Of a DNA stretch of 64,000 nucleotides, positions 8,879-18,869 are shown piece by piece. The first letter of the stretch is position 1. Every line of letters starts with the position of its first letter. The notes beneath the pieces were generated by a model. It was not told where the DNA came from, did no database searches, and saw only the letters and a program-made list of their open reading frames with translations. The translations under genes and the position numbers were made by a program. Origin of the DNA: Streptomyces ruber (lineage in GTDB: Bacteria > Actinomycetota > Actinomycetes > Streptomycetales > Streptomycetaceae); the NCBI RefSeq assembly GCF_014648075.1, contig NZ_BMQK01000001.1, positions 806,001-870,000 on the forward strand. The letters are read 5' to 3'.

Positions 8879-9126
8879 AGGTGTCCGCCGCCCCGCGGAC
8901 ACCGGACCGGCCTCCGCCCCGTACGGGAGACGCGGGACATGTCCGCGGTATGCCGTACGTTCGTGGGACGAGGGACGCGCGTGCCGGGAGTGAACAAGAG
9001 GAAGCCCTGCCTCCGTACCACCCGCGGGCGTAACGTCGACTGCACCTGCCCCCCTCATCCCGCGGCCACCGCTCTCCCCGCGCGGCCGGCCGCCGACCAG
9101 AACACCCACCAGGACCGGCGAAACAC

Positions 9127-12100
9127 GTGAGCTCCTCTTCCTCCCCCCGGCGCCTGCCGCACCACCCGGTGCGGCAGGGGGCCCGGGGCGCCTACCGACT
9201 GGTGCGCACCCCACCGGCCCGGGTGGTCTCCCCCCGTCTGGACGCAGACCAGCGCGCCGTGGTTGACCATGACACCGGCCCGCTGCTCGTCCTCGCGGGT
9301 CCGGGCACCGGGAAGACCACCACGCTCGTCGAGTCCGTGGCGGCCCGCGTCGCGCGCGGGGCGGACCCGGAACGCGTCCTGGTGCTCACGTTCAGCCGCA
9401 AGGCGGCGGTCGAGCTCAGGGACCGCATGGCGCTGCGCATGGGCGCCGCGCGCGCTCCCCGGGCGACCACCTTCCACTCCTTCTGCTACGCCCTGGTCCG
9501 CGCCCACCAGGACAGCGACCTGTTCGTCGAGCCCCTGCGGCTGCTCTCCGGCCCCGAACAGGACGTGGCGGTCCGCGGACTCCTCGCCGGCCAGCCCGAC
9601 CTGGAGCGCCTCGGCCTCGCACACGTCCGCTGGCCCGCCGAACTGCGCGCCTGCCTCACCACGCGCGGCTTCGCCGACGAGGTCCGCGCGGTGCTGGCCC
9701 GCAGCCGCGAACTGGGACTGGGACCCGGCGCCCTGGACGCCTTCGCCCGGCGCATCGGCCGCCCCGACTGGCGGGCGGCCGCCGCCTTCCTCGCCGAGTA
9801 CCTCGACGTCCTCGACCTGCAGGGAGTGCTCGACTACGCCGAACTCGTCCACCGCGCGGTCCTCCTCGCCCACCGCCCCGGCGTCGCCGAGGACCTCGCC
9901 GCCCAGTACGACGCGGTCTACGTGGACGAGTACCAGGACACCGACCCGGCACAGCTGCGGCTGCTCCAGGCCCTGGCCGGCGGCGGCCGCACCCTCGTCG
10001 CCCTCGGCGACCCCGACCAGTCCATCTACGCGTTCCGCGGCGCCGACGTGAACGGCATCCTGGACTTCCCCGACGCGTTCCCGCGCGCGGACGGCAGTCC
10101 GGCACCCGTGCAGGTGCTGCGGACGTCCCGCCGCTCCGGTGCCGGCCTGCTCGAGGCGACCCGCCGGCTGACGCGGCGCATGCCGCTCACCCGGCTCCCC
10201 GCGGACAAGGTGCGGGCCCACCGCGAGCTCGCGCCCGTACGGGACGGCGGGCACGTGGAGGTCTACACGTACCCGACCCCGGGCACGGAGCTCGACAACA
10301 TCGCGGACATCCTGCGCCGCGCCCACCTGGAGGACGGCGTCCCCTGGAAGGACATGGCCGTCCTGGTGCGGGCCGGTGCCCGCAGCATCCCGTCGGTCCG
10401 GCGCGCGCTCACCGCGGCCGGCGTGCCCCTGGAGATCGACGGCGACGACCTCCCGCTGCGGCACGAACCCGCGGTCGCCCCCCTGCTGACGGCACTGCGG
10501 GCGGTGGCGAGCGCCGAACTGCAGGAGACGGTCCCCGGCCGCCCCGAAGGCGCCGGGACCCACGCGGCGTCCGGGGAACACGGCCGGGCCCCCTCGATGG
10601 AGGCGGACGACGCGGCCCGGAACCACGGGACACCCGGCCCGGAGACCGGCGTCCACGAGGACCCGGCCACGCCCGCGGAGACGGACGGCGCCGACGAAGC
10701 CGCGGGCGGACCCCGACCGCGGACCTCATGGCTCGACACCGAGACCGCGCTGGACCTCCTGGTCTCCCCTCTCGCGGGCATGGACACCGCCGACCTGCGC
10801 CGCCTCGGCCGCGCCCTGCGCGAGGAGGAACGGGCCGCCGGCAACCCCGTACCACCGCCCTCGGACGAGCTGCTGGCGCGCGCACTGGCCGAACCGGAAC
10901 GGCTGGTCGCGCACGACCCGGCGTACGCACGCGGCGCGCAGCGCCTCGGTGACCTGCTGCGCAGGACCCGCGCACGCCTCGCGGACGGCGGTACGGCCGA
11001 GGAGGCGCTGTGGGAGCTGTGGAACGGCACCCCCTGGCCCCGGCGGCTCGAGACGGCGGCCCGGCGCGGCGGCGCGGCCGGACGCAACGCGGACCGCGAC
11101 CTCGACGCCGTGTGCGCCCTTTTCGCGACGGCCGCGCGCGCGGAGGAGCGTACCGGCGGACGCGGCGCCCTGAACTTCCTGGAGGAGATCGAGGCCGAGG
11201 ACATAGCCGCCGACACGCTCACCCGGCGGGCCGTACGCCCCGACGCCGTCCGTCTGATGACCGCTCACCGTTCCAAGGGCCTGGAGTGGCGCCTGGTCGT
11301 CGTCGCGGGCGTGCAGGAGGGCCTGTGGCCGGACCTGCGCCGCCGCGGATCACTCCTGGAGGCCGACCGCATCGGCCGCGACGGCCTCGCCGAACCGCTC
11401 ACCCCGGGAGCGCTCCTGGCGGAGGAACGGCGCCTGTTCTACGTGGCCGCCACGCGCGCGCGGGAGCGCCTCGTCGTCACCGCCGTCAAGGCCGCGGCCG
11501 ACGACGGCGACCAGCCCTCCCGCTTCCTCACCGAACTCGGCGTCGAACCCAGGGACGTCACCGGCCGCCCCCGCCGGCCGCTCTCCGTCGCCGCGCTCGT
11601 CGCCGAACTGCGCGCCACGACCGTCGACCCGCGCGCGTCCGACGCCCTCCGGCAGGCCGCCGCCCGCCGCCTGGCCCGGCTCGCCGCGCTCGGCGACGAG
11701 GACGGCCGCCCGCTGGCGCCCTCGGCCCACCCCTACCGCTGGTGGGGCATGTTCGAGCCCACCGAGAGCAAGGTCCCCCTGAGGAACCGCGACCAGCCCG
11801 TCGCGCTCTCCGGCAGCGCCCTCGACCAGCTGGCCAACACCTGCGCCCTGCAGTGGTTCCTCGGCCGCGAGGTCAGGGCCGACGCGCCCGCGACTGCCGC
11901 CCAGGGCCTCGGCAACGTCGTGCACGTCCTCGCCGACGAGGTCGCGTCCGGCCGTACCCCCGCCGACCTCGACGTCCTGATGGAGCGACTCGACTCCGTG
12001 TGGAACGCGCTCGCCTTCGACGCGCCCTGGAAGTCCGAGCAGGAGAAGAACCACGCGCGCGCGGCGCTCGAGCGCTTCCTGCAGTGGCACGTCATGGACC

Positions 12101-12600
12101 GCACCGGACGCACCCCGGTGGCCAGCGAGCACGACTTCGACGTGACCCTGGAGGCCGGCGACTACGAGGTGCGCATCCGCGGCTCCATGGACCGGGTCGA
12201 GACGGACGGCGAGGGCCGCGCCTACGTGGTCGACTTCAAGACCGGCAAACAGGCCCCCAGCTCCGCCGAGGTGGCCCGCCACCCCCAGCTGGCCGTGTAC
12301 CAGCTCGCCGTCCGTGAGGGCGCCGTGGACGAGGTCTTCGACGGCGTACGGCCCGAACCGGGCGGCGCCGAGCTCGTCCAGCTGCGCCAGGGAGCCGCGA
12401 AACGGGACGGCGGCGACACGCTGCCCAAGGTCCAGGCACAGGAGCCCCTGGACGGGGAGTGGGCCGGGGAACTGCTGGCCACCGCCGCCGGCAAGGTCCT
12501 CGACGAACGGTTCTCCCCGACCGCCGGCCAGCACTGCGCGCACTGCGCCTTCCGGGCGTCGTGCAGCGCCCGCCCGGAAGGCCGCCACGTGGTCGAGTGA
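9127..12600 (+). CDS. adnA: Helicase-nuclease subunit AdnA (UvrD-like helicase plus PD-(D/E)XK nuclease)
   Basis: 1157 residues. Motor: Walker A GPGTGKTTTL (~residues 58-67), DEYQDTDPAQ (motif II), GDPDQSIYAFRGA (III), TAHRSKGLEW and ATRARERL (V/VI). The C-terminal nuclease shows VVDFKTGKQ (~1034). A first Cys at ~906 (NTCALQWF) and a CxxCx5C cluster at ~1137-1146 are the four ligands expected for the iron-sulfur cluster of RecB-family nucleases. A low-complexity Glu/Pro/Gly insert lies at ~470-550 between the helicase lobes. Known role in mycobacteria: with AdnB it resects double-strand breaks in place of RecBCD. Assignment to AdnA rather than AdnB rests on gene order and the Fe-S signature. 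Confidence 0.88.
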   Translation: MSSSSSPRRLPHHPVRQGARGAYRLVRTPPARVVSPRLDADQRAVVDHDTGPLLVLAGPGTGKTTTLVESVAARVARGADPERVLVLTFSRKAAVELRDRMALRMGAARAPRATTFHSFCYALVRAHQDSDLFVEPLRLLSGPEQDVAVRGLLAGQPDLERLGLAHVRWPAELRACLTTRGFADEVRAVLARSRELGLGPGALDAFARRIGRPDWRAAAAFLAEYLDVLDLQGVLDYAELVHRAVLLAHRPGVAEDLAAQYDAVYVDEYQDTDPAQLRLLQALAGGGRTLVALGDPDQSIYAFRGADVNGILDFPDAFPRADGSPAPVQVLRTSRRSGAGLLEATRRLTRRMPLTRLPADKVRAHRELAPVRDGGHVEVYTYPTPGTELDNIADILRRAHLEDGVPWKDMAVLVRAGARSIPSVRRALTAAGVPLEIDGDDLPLRHEPAVAPLLTALRAVASAELQETVPGRPEGAGTHAASGEHGRAPSMEADDAARNHGTPGPETGVHEDPATPAETDGADEAAGGPRPRTSWLDTETALDLLVSPLAGMDTADLRRLGRALREEERAAGNPVPPPSDELLARALAEPERLVAHDPAYARGAQRLGDLLRRTRARLADGGTAEEALWELWNGTPWPRRLETAARRGGAAGRNADRDLDAVCALFATAARAEERTGGRGALNFLEEIEAEDIAADTLTRRAVRPDAVRLMTAHRSKGLEWRLVVVAGVQEGLWPDLRRRGSLLEADRIGRDGLAEPLTPGALLAEERRLFYVAATRARERLVVTAVKAAADDGDQPSRFLTELGVEPRDVTGRPRRPLSVAALVAELRATTVDPRASDALRQAAARRLARLAALGDEDGRPLAPSAHPYRWWGMFEPTESKVPLRNRDQPVALSGSALDQLANTCALQWFLGREVRADAPATAAQGLGNVVHVLADEVASGRTPADLDVLMERLDSVWNALAFDAPWKSEQEKNHARAALERFLQWHVMDRTGRTPVASEHDFDVTLEAGDYEVRIRGSMDRVETDGEGRAYVVDFKTGKQAPSSAEVARHPQLAVYQLAVREGAVDEVFDGVRPEPGGAELVQLRQGAAKRDGGDTLPKVQAQEPLDGEWAGELLATAAGKVLDERFSPTAGQHCAHCAFRASCSARPEGRHVVE

Positions 12601-12732
12601 CGTCCATGGCAATGGTCCGGCGCCGGCGGTGACGTCCGTGACGGAGAACACCACACGCGCTGACCTGCGGTTCTCCCGGCCCGAACGGCGATTCGGCCCC
12701 CTTTGTCAGTGGTCGCGGCTAGCCTCTCTGAG

Positions 12733-15700
12733 ATGTCCGCCCGCATCACCGATCCCGAACAGCTCAAAGAACTCCTCGGCATCCCGTTCACACCGGAGCA
12801 GACGGCCTGCATCACCGCGCCGCCCGCCCCGCAGGTGATCGTGGCCGGAGCCGGTTCGGGCAAGACCACGGTGATGGCCGCGCGCGTGGTGTGGCTGGTG
12901 GGCACCGGACAGGTCGCCCCCGAACAGGTGCTCGGCCTGACGTTCACCAACAAGGCGGCCGGCGAACTCGCCGAACGCGTCCGCAAGGCCCTCGTCAAGG
13001 CGGGCGTCACCGACCCGGACGCCATCGACCCCGACGACCCGCCGGGCGAGCCCGTCATCTCCACCTACCACGCCTTCGCGGGCCGCCTGCTGACCGACCA
13101 CGGCCTGCGCATCGGGCTGGAACCCACCTCCCGCCTCCTCGCCGACGCCACCCGCTACCAGCTCGCCGCGCGCGTGCTCCGCGAGGCCCCGGGCCCCTAC
13201 CCGGCGCTCACCCGCTCCTTCCCGGACCTCGTCAGCGACCTCCTCGCCCTCGACTCCGAACTCGCCGAGCACCTCGTCCAGCCCCACGAGCTGCGCGCGC
13301 ACGACGCCGCACTGCTGCGCACCCTGGAAGGCGCCAAGCTCACCAACGCCGACCTGCGCAAGGTCCCCGAGACGGCCGCCGCCCGCCGCCAGCTCGCCGA
13401 ACTGGTCGGCCGCTACCGGGCGGCCAAACGCGAGCGTGACCTGCTGGACTTCGGCGACCAGATCGCCCTCTCCGCGACCCTCGCAGGTCTCCCCGAAGTG
13501 GGCCGCGCCCTCCGCGACGAGTTCCGCGTGGTCCTCCTCGACGAGTACCAGGACACGTCCGTGGCCCAGCGCGTCCTCCTCTCCGGCCTCTTCGGCGACG
13601 GCACCGGCCACCCCGTGACCGCGGTCGGCGACCCCTGCCAGGCCATCTACGGCTGGCGCGGCGCCTCCGTCGCCAACCTCGACGACTTCCCCGACCACTT
13701 CCGCCACGCCGACGGCCGCCCCGCGACCCGCCAGGCCCTCAGCCAGAACCGCCGCAGCGGCGGCCGCCTCCTCGACCTCGCCAACGGCCTCGCCGAGCCG
13801 CTGCGCGCGATGCACGCGGGCGTGGAGGCCCTCCGCCCCGCTCCCGGAGCCGAGCGCGACGGCACGGTCCGCTGCGCCCTGCTGCCCACCCACGCCGAGG
13901 AGATCGACTGGATCGCCGACTCCATCGGCCACCTCGTGCGCACCGGCACGGCACCCGGAGAGATCGCCGTGCTGTGCCGCACCGCGACCGACTTCGCCGA
14001 GATCCAGGCCGCCCTCGTCGCCCGCGACGTCCCCGTCGAGGTCGTCGGCCTCTCCGGCCTGCTGCACCTCCCCGAGGTCGCCGACCTCGTCGCCGTCTGC
14101 GAGGTCCTCCAGGACCCCGGGGCCAACGCCTCCCTGGTCCGGCTGCTCACCGGACCCCGCTGGCGCATCGGCGCCCGCGACCTCGCCCTCCTGGGGCGGC
14201 GCGCCCGGTTCCTGGTCTCCCACGCGCGCGCGGGAGACGACGACCCCGACCGGCGGCTCGCCGCGGCCGTCGAGGGCACCGACCCGGCCGAGGTGATCTC
14301 GCTGGCGGACGCCCTCGACACCTTCCTGGAGATGCCGATCGAGGCCGAGCGGGAGGACGACGGACTGCCCTTCTCGCCGGACGCGCGCGTGCGCTTCGCG
14401 CGGCTCGCCGCGGAACTGCGCGACCTGCGCCGCTCCCTCGCCGACCCGCTCATGGACGTCCTCCACCGCGTCCTCGCCGTCACCGGCCTCGAGGTCGAGC
14501 TCTCCGCGTCCCCGCACGCCCTGGCCGCCCGCCGCCGCGAGACGCTGTCCAACTTCCTGGACATCGCCGCCTCCTTCGCCGCGAACAGCGACGGCGAGGC
14601 CACCCTGCTCGGCTTCCTCGGCTTCCTGCGCACGGCCGCCCAGTACGAGAAGGGCCTCGACAACGCCCTTCCCGGCGGCGAGAACACCGTCAAGGTGCTC
14701 ACCGCCCACCGCTCCAAGGGCCTCGAATGGGACGTCGTGGCGGTCCCCGGCCTGGTCACCGGCACCTTCCCGAGCAGCCAGGGACGCGAGAAGTGGACCG
14801 CCCAGAGCAAGGTCCTCCCGCACGCGCTGCGCGGCGACGCCGACACCCTGCCCGACATCGAGGCATGGGACTCCCGCGGCATGAAGACCTTCCACGAGGC
14901 CATGAGGGAACACCAGCACACCGAGGAACTCCGCCTCGGCTACGTCACGTTCACCCGCCCCCGCTCCCTGCTCCTCGGCTCCGGTCACTGGTGGGGACCC
15001 ACCCAGAAGCGCCCGCGCGGCCCGTCCGACTTCCTGACCGCCCTGTACGAACACTGCGCCGCCGGCCACGGCGAGATCGAACACTGGGCGGACGAGCCCC
15101 AGGAGGGCGAGGAGAACCCCGCCCTGAAGGAGGCGGCCGCCGACCACGCCTGGCCGCTCCCCCTGGACGACGCCGCCCTGGCCCGCCGCCGTGCCGCCGC
15201 CGACATCGTCCTGACCCACCTGGAGACCCTCGCCCACGAGGAGCACGCCCACCCCGGCGCCGTACCCGACCCCTCCTCCCACGACGACCCGGACTGGCCG
15301 CCCTCACCGGACCCGGACGCCCCCGAGGACGACGCCCCCGACCCCGAGGACACCGCGGACTGGGACTCCTGGACGACCGGCCGGCCCGCGATCCCCCACC
15401 AGGCACCGGCCGCCGAGGCACGCCCGCACCCCGCGGACGCGCAGCCCCCCGTCCCCGCGAACGCGCAGCCCCTCACCCCCGAGGAGGAGCGCACCATCGC
15501 CTCCTGGGACCGCGACCTCGACGCCCTCACCGGCGAACTCCTGCGTGCCCGCGCGCGTGTCACCGAAGTTCCCCTGCCGGCGTCCCTGACCGTGTCCCAG
15601 TTGCTGCACCTGGCCGCCGACCCGGACGGCTTCGCCCAGGAACTCGCCCGCCCCATGCCACGCCCCCCGCAGCCCGCCGCACGCCGCGGCACCCGCTTCC

Positions 15701-16224
15701 ACGCCTGGGTCGAGACACGCTTCGAGGAACTGCGGCTGCCCCTGCTGGAACCCGACGAACTGCCCGGCAGCGAAGCCGAGATCGCCGACGAACAGGACCT
15801 GGAAGCCCTCAAGGAAGCCTTCGAGAACACCCCGTACGCCCACCGGACGCCGTACCGCATCGAGGCCCCCTTCCAGATCACGATCGCCGGACGCGTCGTC
15901 CGCGGCCGCATCGACGCCGTCTACACGAGGGCCGACGGCGACGGCACGACGTACGAGATCGTCGACTGGAAGACCCACCGCGCCCACACCGCCGACCCCC
16001 TGCAGCTCGCCCTCTACCGCCTCGCCTGGGCCGAGCAGCAGGGCGTGCCCCTGGAGTCCGTCGAGGCCGCGTTCCTCTACGTACGGACCGGCGACGTCGT
16101 ACGCCCCGAGTCCCTGCCCGACCGGACCGCACTGGAGCGGCTCCTCCTGCGCGGAGACATCCCGGACGCCTCGGAACCCGCCGCCGAGGAGCCGCCTGAC
16201 CAGCATGTCCGCACGGGCCGATAG
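12733..16224 (+). CDS. adnB: Helicase-nuclease subunit AdnB (UvrD-like helicase plus nuclease)
   Basis: 1163 residues from ATG 12733; the frame is open to 12703, so an earlier start is possible. Walker A GAGSGKTTVM, LLDEYQDTSVAQ, GDPCQAIYGWRGAS, TAHRSKGLEWD and the C-terminal nuclease motifs RRGTRFHAWVETRF and IVDWKTHRA are all present, so motor and nuclease look intact. There is no cysteine cluster, unlike AdnA. A long Pro/Asp/Ala-rich linker (~830-930) separates motor from nuclease. It follows adnA on the same strand after 132 bases and would form the heterodimer that processes DNA ends for recombination. Confidence 0.88.
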   Translation: MSARITDPEQLKELLGIPFTPEQTACITAPPAPQVIVAGAGSGKTTVMAARVVWLVGTGQVAPEQVLGLTFTNKAAGELAERVRKALVKAGVTDPDAIDPDDPPGEPVISTYHAFAGRLLTDHGLRIGLEPTSRLLADATRYQLAARVLREAPGPYPALTRSFPDLVSDLLALDSELAEHLVQPHELRAHDAALLRTLEGAKLTNADLRKVPETAAARRQLAELVGRYRAAKRERDLLDFGDQIALSATLAGLPEVGRALRDEFRVVLLDEYQDTSVAQRVLLSGLFGDGTGHPVTAVGDPCQAIYGWRGASVANLDDFPDHFRHADGRPATRQALSQNRRSGGRLLDLANGLAEPLRAMHAGVEALRPAPGAERDGTVRCALLPTHAEEIDWIADSIGHLVRTGTAPGEIAVLCRTATDFAEIQAALVARDVPVEVVGLSGLLHLPEVADLVAVCEVLQDPGANASLVRLLTGPRWRIGARDLALLGRRARFLVSHARAGDDDPDRRLAAAVEGTDPAEVISLADALDTFLEMPIEAEREDDGLPFSPDARVRFARLAAELRDLRRSLADPLMDVLHRVLAVTGLEVELSASPHALAARRRETLSNFLDIAASFAANSDGEATLLGFLGFLRTAAQYEKGLDNALPGGENTVKVLTAHRSKGLEWDVVAVPGLVTGTFPSSQGREKWTAQSKVLPHALRGDADTLPDIEAWDSRGMKTFHEAMREHQHTEELRLGYVTFTRPRSLLLGSGHWWGPTQKRPRGPSDFLTALYEHCAAGHGEIEHWADEPQEGEENPALKEAAADHAWPLPLDDAALARRRAAADIVLTHLETLAHEEHAHPGAVPDPSSHDDPDWPPSPDPDAPEDDAPDPEDTADWDSWTTGRPAIPHQAPAAEARPHPADAQPPVPANAQPLTPEEERTIASWDRDLDALTGELLRARARVTEVPLPASLTVSQLLHLAADPDGFAQELARPMPRPPQPAARRGTRFHAWVETRFEELRLPLLEPDELPGSEAEIADEQDLEALKEAFENTPYAHRTPYRIEAPFQITIAGRVVRGRIDAVYTRADGDGTTYEIVDWKTHRAHTADPLQLALYRLAWAEQQGVPLESVEAAFLYVRTGDVVRPESLPDRTALERLLLRGDIPDASEPAAEEPPDQHVRTGR

Positions 16225-16234
16225 GCTCGTGAGC

Positions 16235-17665
16235 ATGAGCAAGACCGTCGACGAAGCCGTCAGCGCCGACAGCGCCACGCACGCTGTCCGCACGTACATC
16301 GAGAACCACCGCACCGCCTTCCTCGACGACCTCATGGAATGGCTGCGCATCCCGTCGGTCTCGGCCCAGCCGGAACACACCGCGGACGTACGGCGCAGCG
16401 CGGACTGGCTCGCCGCCGCACTGAGGCGGACCGGCTTCCCCACCGCCGAGGTCTGGGAGACGCCCGGCGCCCCCGCCGTCTTCGCCGAATGGCCCTCCGA
16501 CGACCCGGACGCCCCCACGGTCCTCGTCTACGGACACCACGACGTCCAGCCCGCCGCCCGCGAGGACGGCTGGGACACCGAACCGTTCGAGCCCGTAGTC
16601 CAGGGAAACCGCCTCCGCGCGCGCGGGGCGGCCGACGACAAGGGCCAGGTGTACTTCCACACACTCGGCGTCCGCGCCCACCTCGCCGCCACCGGCCGCA
16701 CCGCCCCGGCCGTCCACCTCAAGATGCTTGTCGAGGGCGAGGAGGAGTCCGGCTCCCCGCACTTCCGCGCCCTCGTCGAACAGCAGGCCGACCGTCTCGC
16801 CGCCGACACGGTGATCGTCTCCGACACCGGCATGTGGGCCGAGGACACGCCCACGGTGTGCACCGGCATGCGCGGCCTCGCCGAATGCGAGATCGAACTG
16901 CACGGACCCGCCCAGGACATCCACTCCGGCTCCTTCGGCGGCGCCGTACCGAACCCCGCCACCGCCGCCGCCCGCCTCGTCGCCGCCCTGCACGACGAGC
17001 ACGCGCGCGTGGCCGTCCCCGGCTTCTACGACGGTGTCGTCGAGCTCACCGACCGCGAGCGCGCCCTCTTCGCCGAGCTGCCCTTCGACGAGCGGAGCTG
17101 GCTGGACACGGCCCGCTCGACGGCGACGCACGGAGAGGCCGGGTACACCACCCTGGAGCGCATCTGGGCCCGCCCGACCGCCGAGGTCAACGGCATCGGC
17201 GGCGGCTACCAGGGCCCCGGCAGCAAGACGATCGTCCCCTCCTCGACCACGGTGAAGCTCTCCTTCCGGCTGGTCGCCGGGCAGGACCCGGACCACATAG
17301 AGAAGGCCGTCCGCGACTGGGCGGCCGACCGGGTACCGGCGGGCATCCGCTGCGAGGTCAGGTTCGGCGCGGCCACCCGCCCCTGCCTGACACCGCTCGA
17401 CCACCCGGCCCTGCAGTCCGTCGTCCGCGCGATGGGCCGCGCCTTCGGGAAACCGGTCCGCTTCACACGAGAAGGCGGCTCCGGGCCCGCGGCCGACCTC
17501 CAGGACGTCCTCGGCGCACCCGTGCTCTTCCTGGGCGTCTCCGTCCCCTCCGACGGCTGGCACGCGCCGAACGAGAAGATCGAGCTCGACCTGCTCCTCA
17601 AAGGCGTCGAGACCAGCGCCCACCTGTGGGGCGAGCTGGCCGGGAACCGGTACGAGGCACACTGA
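16235..17665 (+). CDS. M20-family metallo-dipeptidase
   Basis: 476 residues from the ATG at 16235 (MSKTVDEA), 10 bases after adnB ends, so probably cotranscribed. The family's zinc ligands are visible: HHDVQP (His and catalytic Asp), ARGAADDKG (bridging Asp), EGEEESGS (catalytic Glu and next ligand), SDTG (Asp) and a late His in the HAPNEK loop. The lid/dimer domain sits between (~200-310). Members cleave dipeptides or release amino acids from small peptides in the cytoplasm; the exact substrate is not predictable. There is no signal peptide. Confidence 0.9.
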   Translation: MSKTVDEAVSADSATHAVRTYIENHRTAFLDDLMEWLRIPSVSAQPEHTADVRRSADWLAAALRRTGFPTAEVWETPGAPAVFAEWPSDDPDAPTVLVYGHHDVQPAAREDGWDTEPFEPVVQGNRLRARGAADDKGQVYFHTLGVRAHLAATGRTAPAVHLKMLVEGEEESGSPHFRALVEQQADRLAADTVIVSDTGMWAEDTPTVCTGMRGLAECEIELHGPAQDIHSGSFGGAVPNPATAAARLVAALHDEHARVAVPGFYDGVVELTDRERALFAELPFDERSWLDTARSTATHGEAGYTTLERIWARPTAEVNGIGGGYQGPGSKTIVPSSTTVKLSFRLVAGQDPDHIEKAVRDWAADRVPAGIRCEVRFGAATRPCLTPLDHPALQSVVRAMGRAFGKPVRFTREGGSGPAADLQDVLGAPVLFLGVSVPSDGWHAPNEKIELDLLLKGVETSAHLWGELAGNRYEAH

Positions 17666-17775
17666 GGAAGGGCCCGCACCCAGCCACCCGCCCGTCCGCC
17701 CGCCGTACATCCCGCCGAACCGACCGCCGAGCAGCCCGTCGAGACACCGTTCCCCCGGGGGAGTTGGAAGCACCT

Positions 17776-18723
17776 GTGACCACCTGGACCGACCACACCG
17801 CCGACCGTCCCATCTCGCTGACCGCCCCGAGCGGCATCGACCGGGCCGCCCACCACCGGCTCGACGAGGCCTGGCTCGCGGCGGCGTGGAGCCACCCCAC
17901 CACGCGCTGTTTCGTGGTCTCCGGCGGACAGGTCCTGATCGACGAGACGGAGGAGGGCACCACCGAACTCGTCATGACGCCGTCCTTCGAGGCCCCGCTC
18001 ACCGAGGCCCACCGCTACTTCCTGGGCATCGACGACGACGGTGTGAGCTACTTCGCACTCCAGAAGGACTCGCTGCCCGGCCGCATGGACCAGTCCGCCC
18101 GCCCCGCGGGTCTGCGCGAGGCCGGCGCGCTGCTCTCCCCGCGCGACACCGGCCTCATGGTGCACGCGGTCGGCCTGGAGAACTGGCAGCGCACCCACCG
18201 CTTCTGCTCCCGCTGCGGCGAGCGCACCGTCATCGCGGCGGCCGGCCACATCCGCCGCTGCCCCGCCTGCGGGGCCGAGCACTACCCGCGCACCGACCCG
18301 GCAGTGATCATGGCTGTCATCGACGACGACGACCGTCTCCTGCTCGGCCGCCAGGTGCACTGGCCCGAGGGGCGCTTCTCCACCCTCGCCGGTTTCGTCG
18401 AGCCCGGCGAGGCCATCGAGCAGTCCGTGCGCCGCGAGGTCTTCGAGGAGGCGGGCATCACCATCGGCGAGGTCCAGTACGTCGCCAGCCAGCCCTGGCC
18501 CTTCCCGTCCAGTCTCATGCTCGGCTTCATGGCCCACGCCACGTCCACGGAGGTCAACGTCGACGGCGACGAGATCGGCGAGGCGCGCTGGTTCTCCCGT
18601 GAGGAACTGCGCACCGCCTTCGAGTCCGGCGAGGTCCTCCCGCCCTACGGCATCTCCATCGCGGCCCGCCTGATCGAACTCTGGTACGGCAAGCCCCTGC
18701 CGAGGCCGGGCGGCGCGGTCTGA
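17776..18723 (+). CDS. nudC: NAD(+)/NADH diphosphatase NudC
   Basis: 315 residues from the GTG at 17776, with GGAAG six bases upstream. A zinc ribbon (CSRCGERT ... RRCPACGAEHYPRTDP) precedes the Nudix box GFVEPGEAIEQSVRREVFEE. The family-specific motif SQPWPFPSSLMLGF follows and marks NADH pyrophosphatases. These enzymes cleave NADH/NAD to NMN(H) and AMP, and some remove NAD caps from RNA. The place between adnAB and uvrD2 is the same as in mycobacteria. A strong hairpin follows, after which core gene order is interrupted. Confidence 0.93.
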   Translation: MTTWTDHTADRPISLTAPSGIDRAAHHRLDEAWLAAAWSHPTTRCFVVSGGQVLIDETEEGTTELVMTPSFEAPLTEAHRYFLGIDDDGVSYFALQKDSLPGRMDQSARPAGLREAGALLSPRDTGLMVHAVGLENWQRTHRFCSRCGERTVIAAAGHIRRCPACGAEHYPRTDPAVIMAVIDDDDRLLLGRQVHWPEGRFSTLAGFVEPGEAIEQSVRREVFEEAGITIGEVQYVASQPWPFPSSLMLGFMAHATSTEVNVDGDEIGEARWFSREELRTAFESGEVLPPYGISIAARLIELWYGKPLPRPGGAV

Positions 18724-18734
18724 CACGCGCGCCT

Positions 18735-18755
18735 GCTGTCCGGGGCCCGGACAGC
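18735..18755. repeat. Short inverted repeat after nudC
   Basis: GCTGTCCGG, three-base loop, CCGGACAGC: a perfect 9-bp stem immediately before the larger hairpin at 18758. It may form part of a double terminator for nudC. Confidence 0.6.
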
Positions 18756-18757
18756 AC

Positions 18758-18809
18758 GAGGCGGCCCCTGAGACGTTCGGACGGACGCGAACGTCTCAGG
18801 GGCCGCCTC
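18758..18809 (+). terminator. 22-bp perfect inverted repeat, terminator of nudC
   Basis: Arms at 18758-18779 and 18788-18809 pair over 22 bases without mismatch around an 8-base loop. There is no T run, as is common in Streptomyces. It marks the left edge of the region where the conserved gene order is broken. Confidence 0.75.
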
Positions 18810-18841
18810 TAGGCCGCGGGACCGCTCCGCCGCGGCTGCCC

Positions 18842-18869
18842 GCGCCGTGCCGGCGCGCCGGCACGGCGC
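18842..18869. repeat. 28-base perfect palindrome
   Basis: GCGCCGTGCCGGCG is followed directly by its complement, with no loop. It stands between the nudC terminator and a stretch (18870-18976) that reads as a possible gene fragment. Function unknown; a perfect palindrome of this length is unusual even at this GC content. Confidence 0.7.

Noticed and set aside
8935..8944. GGACATGTCC palindrome before adnA
   Set aside because: A 10-base palindrome is common at this base composition, and no promoter lies with it.
12706..15282. 858-codon open frame antisense to adnB
   Set aside because: Same cause: an antisense shadow, Gly/Val/Glu/Arg rich, without any domain.
15240..15480. CRISPR-like or tandem DNA repeat in the adnB linker
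   Set aside because: It is only compositional bias (Asp/Pro/Ala codons) without regular repeat units. No CRISPR array was seen anywhere.
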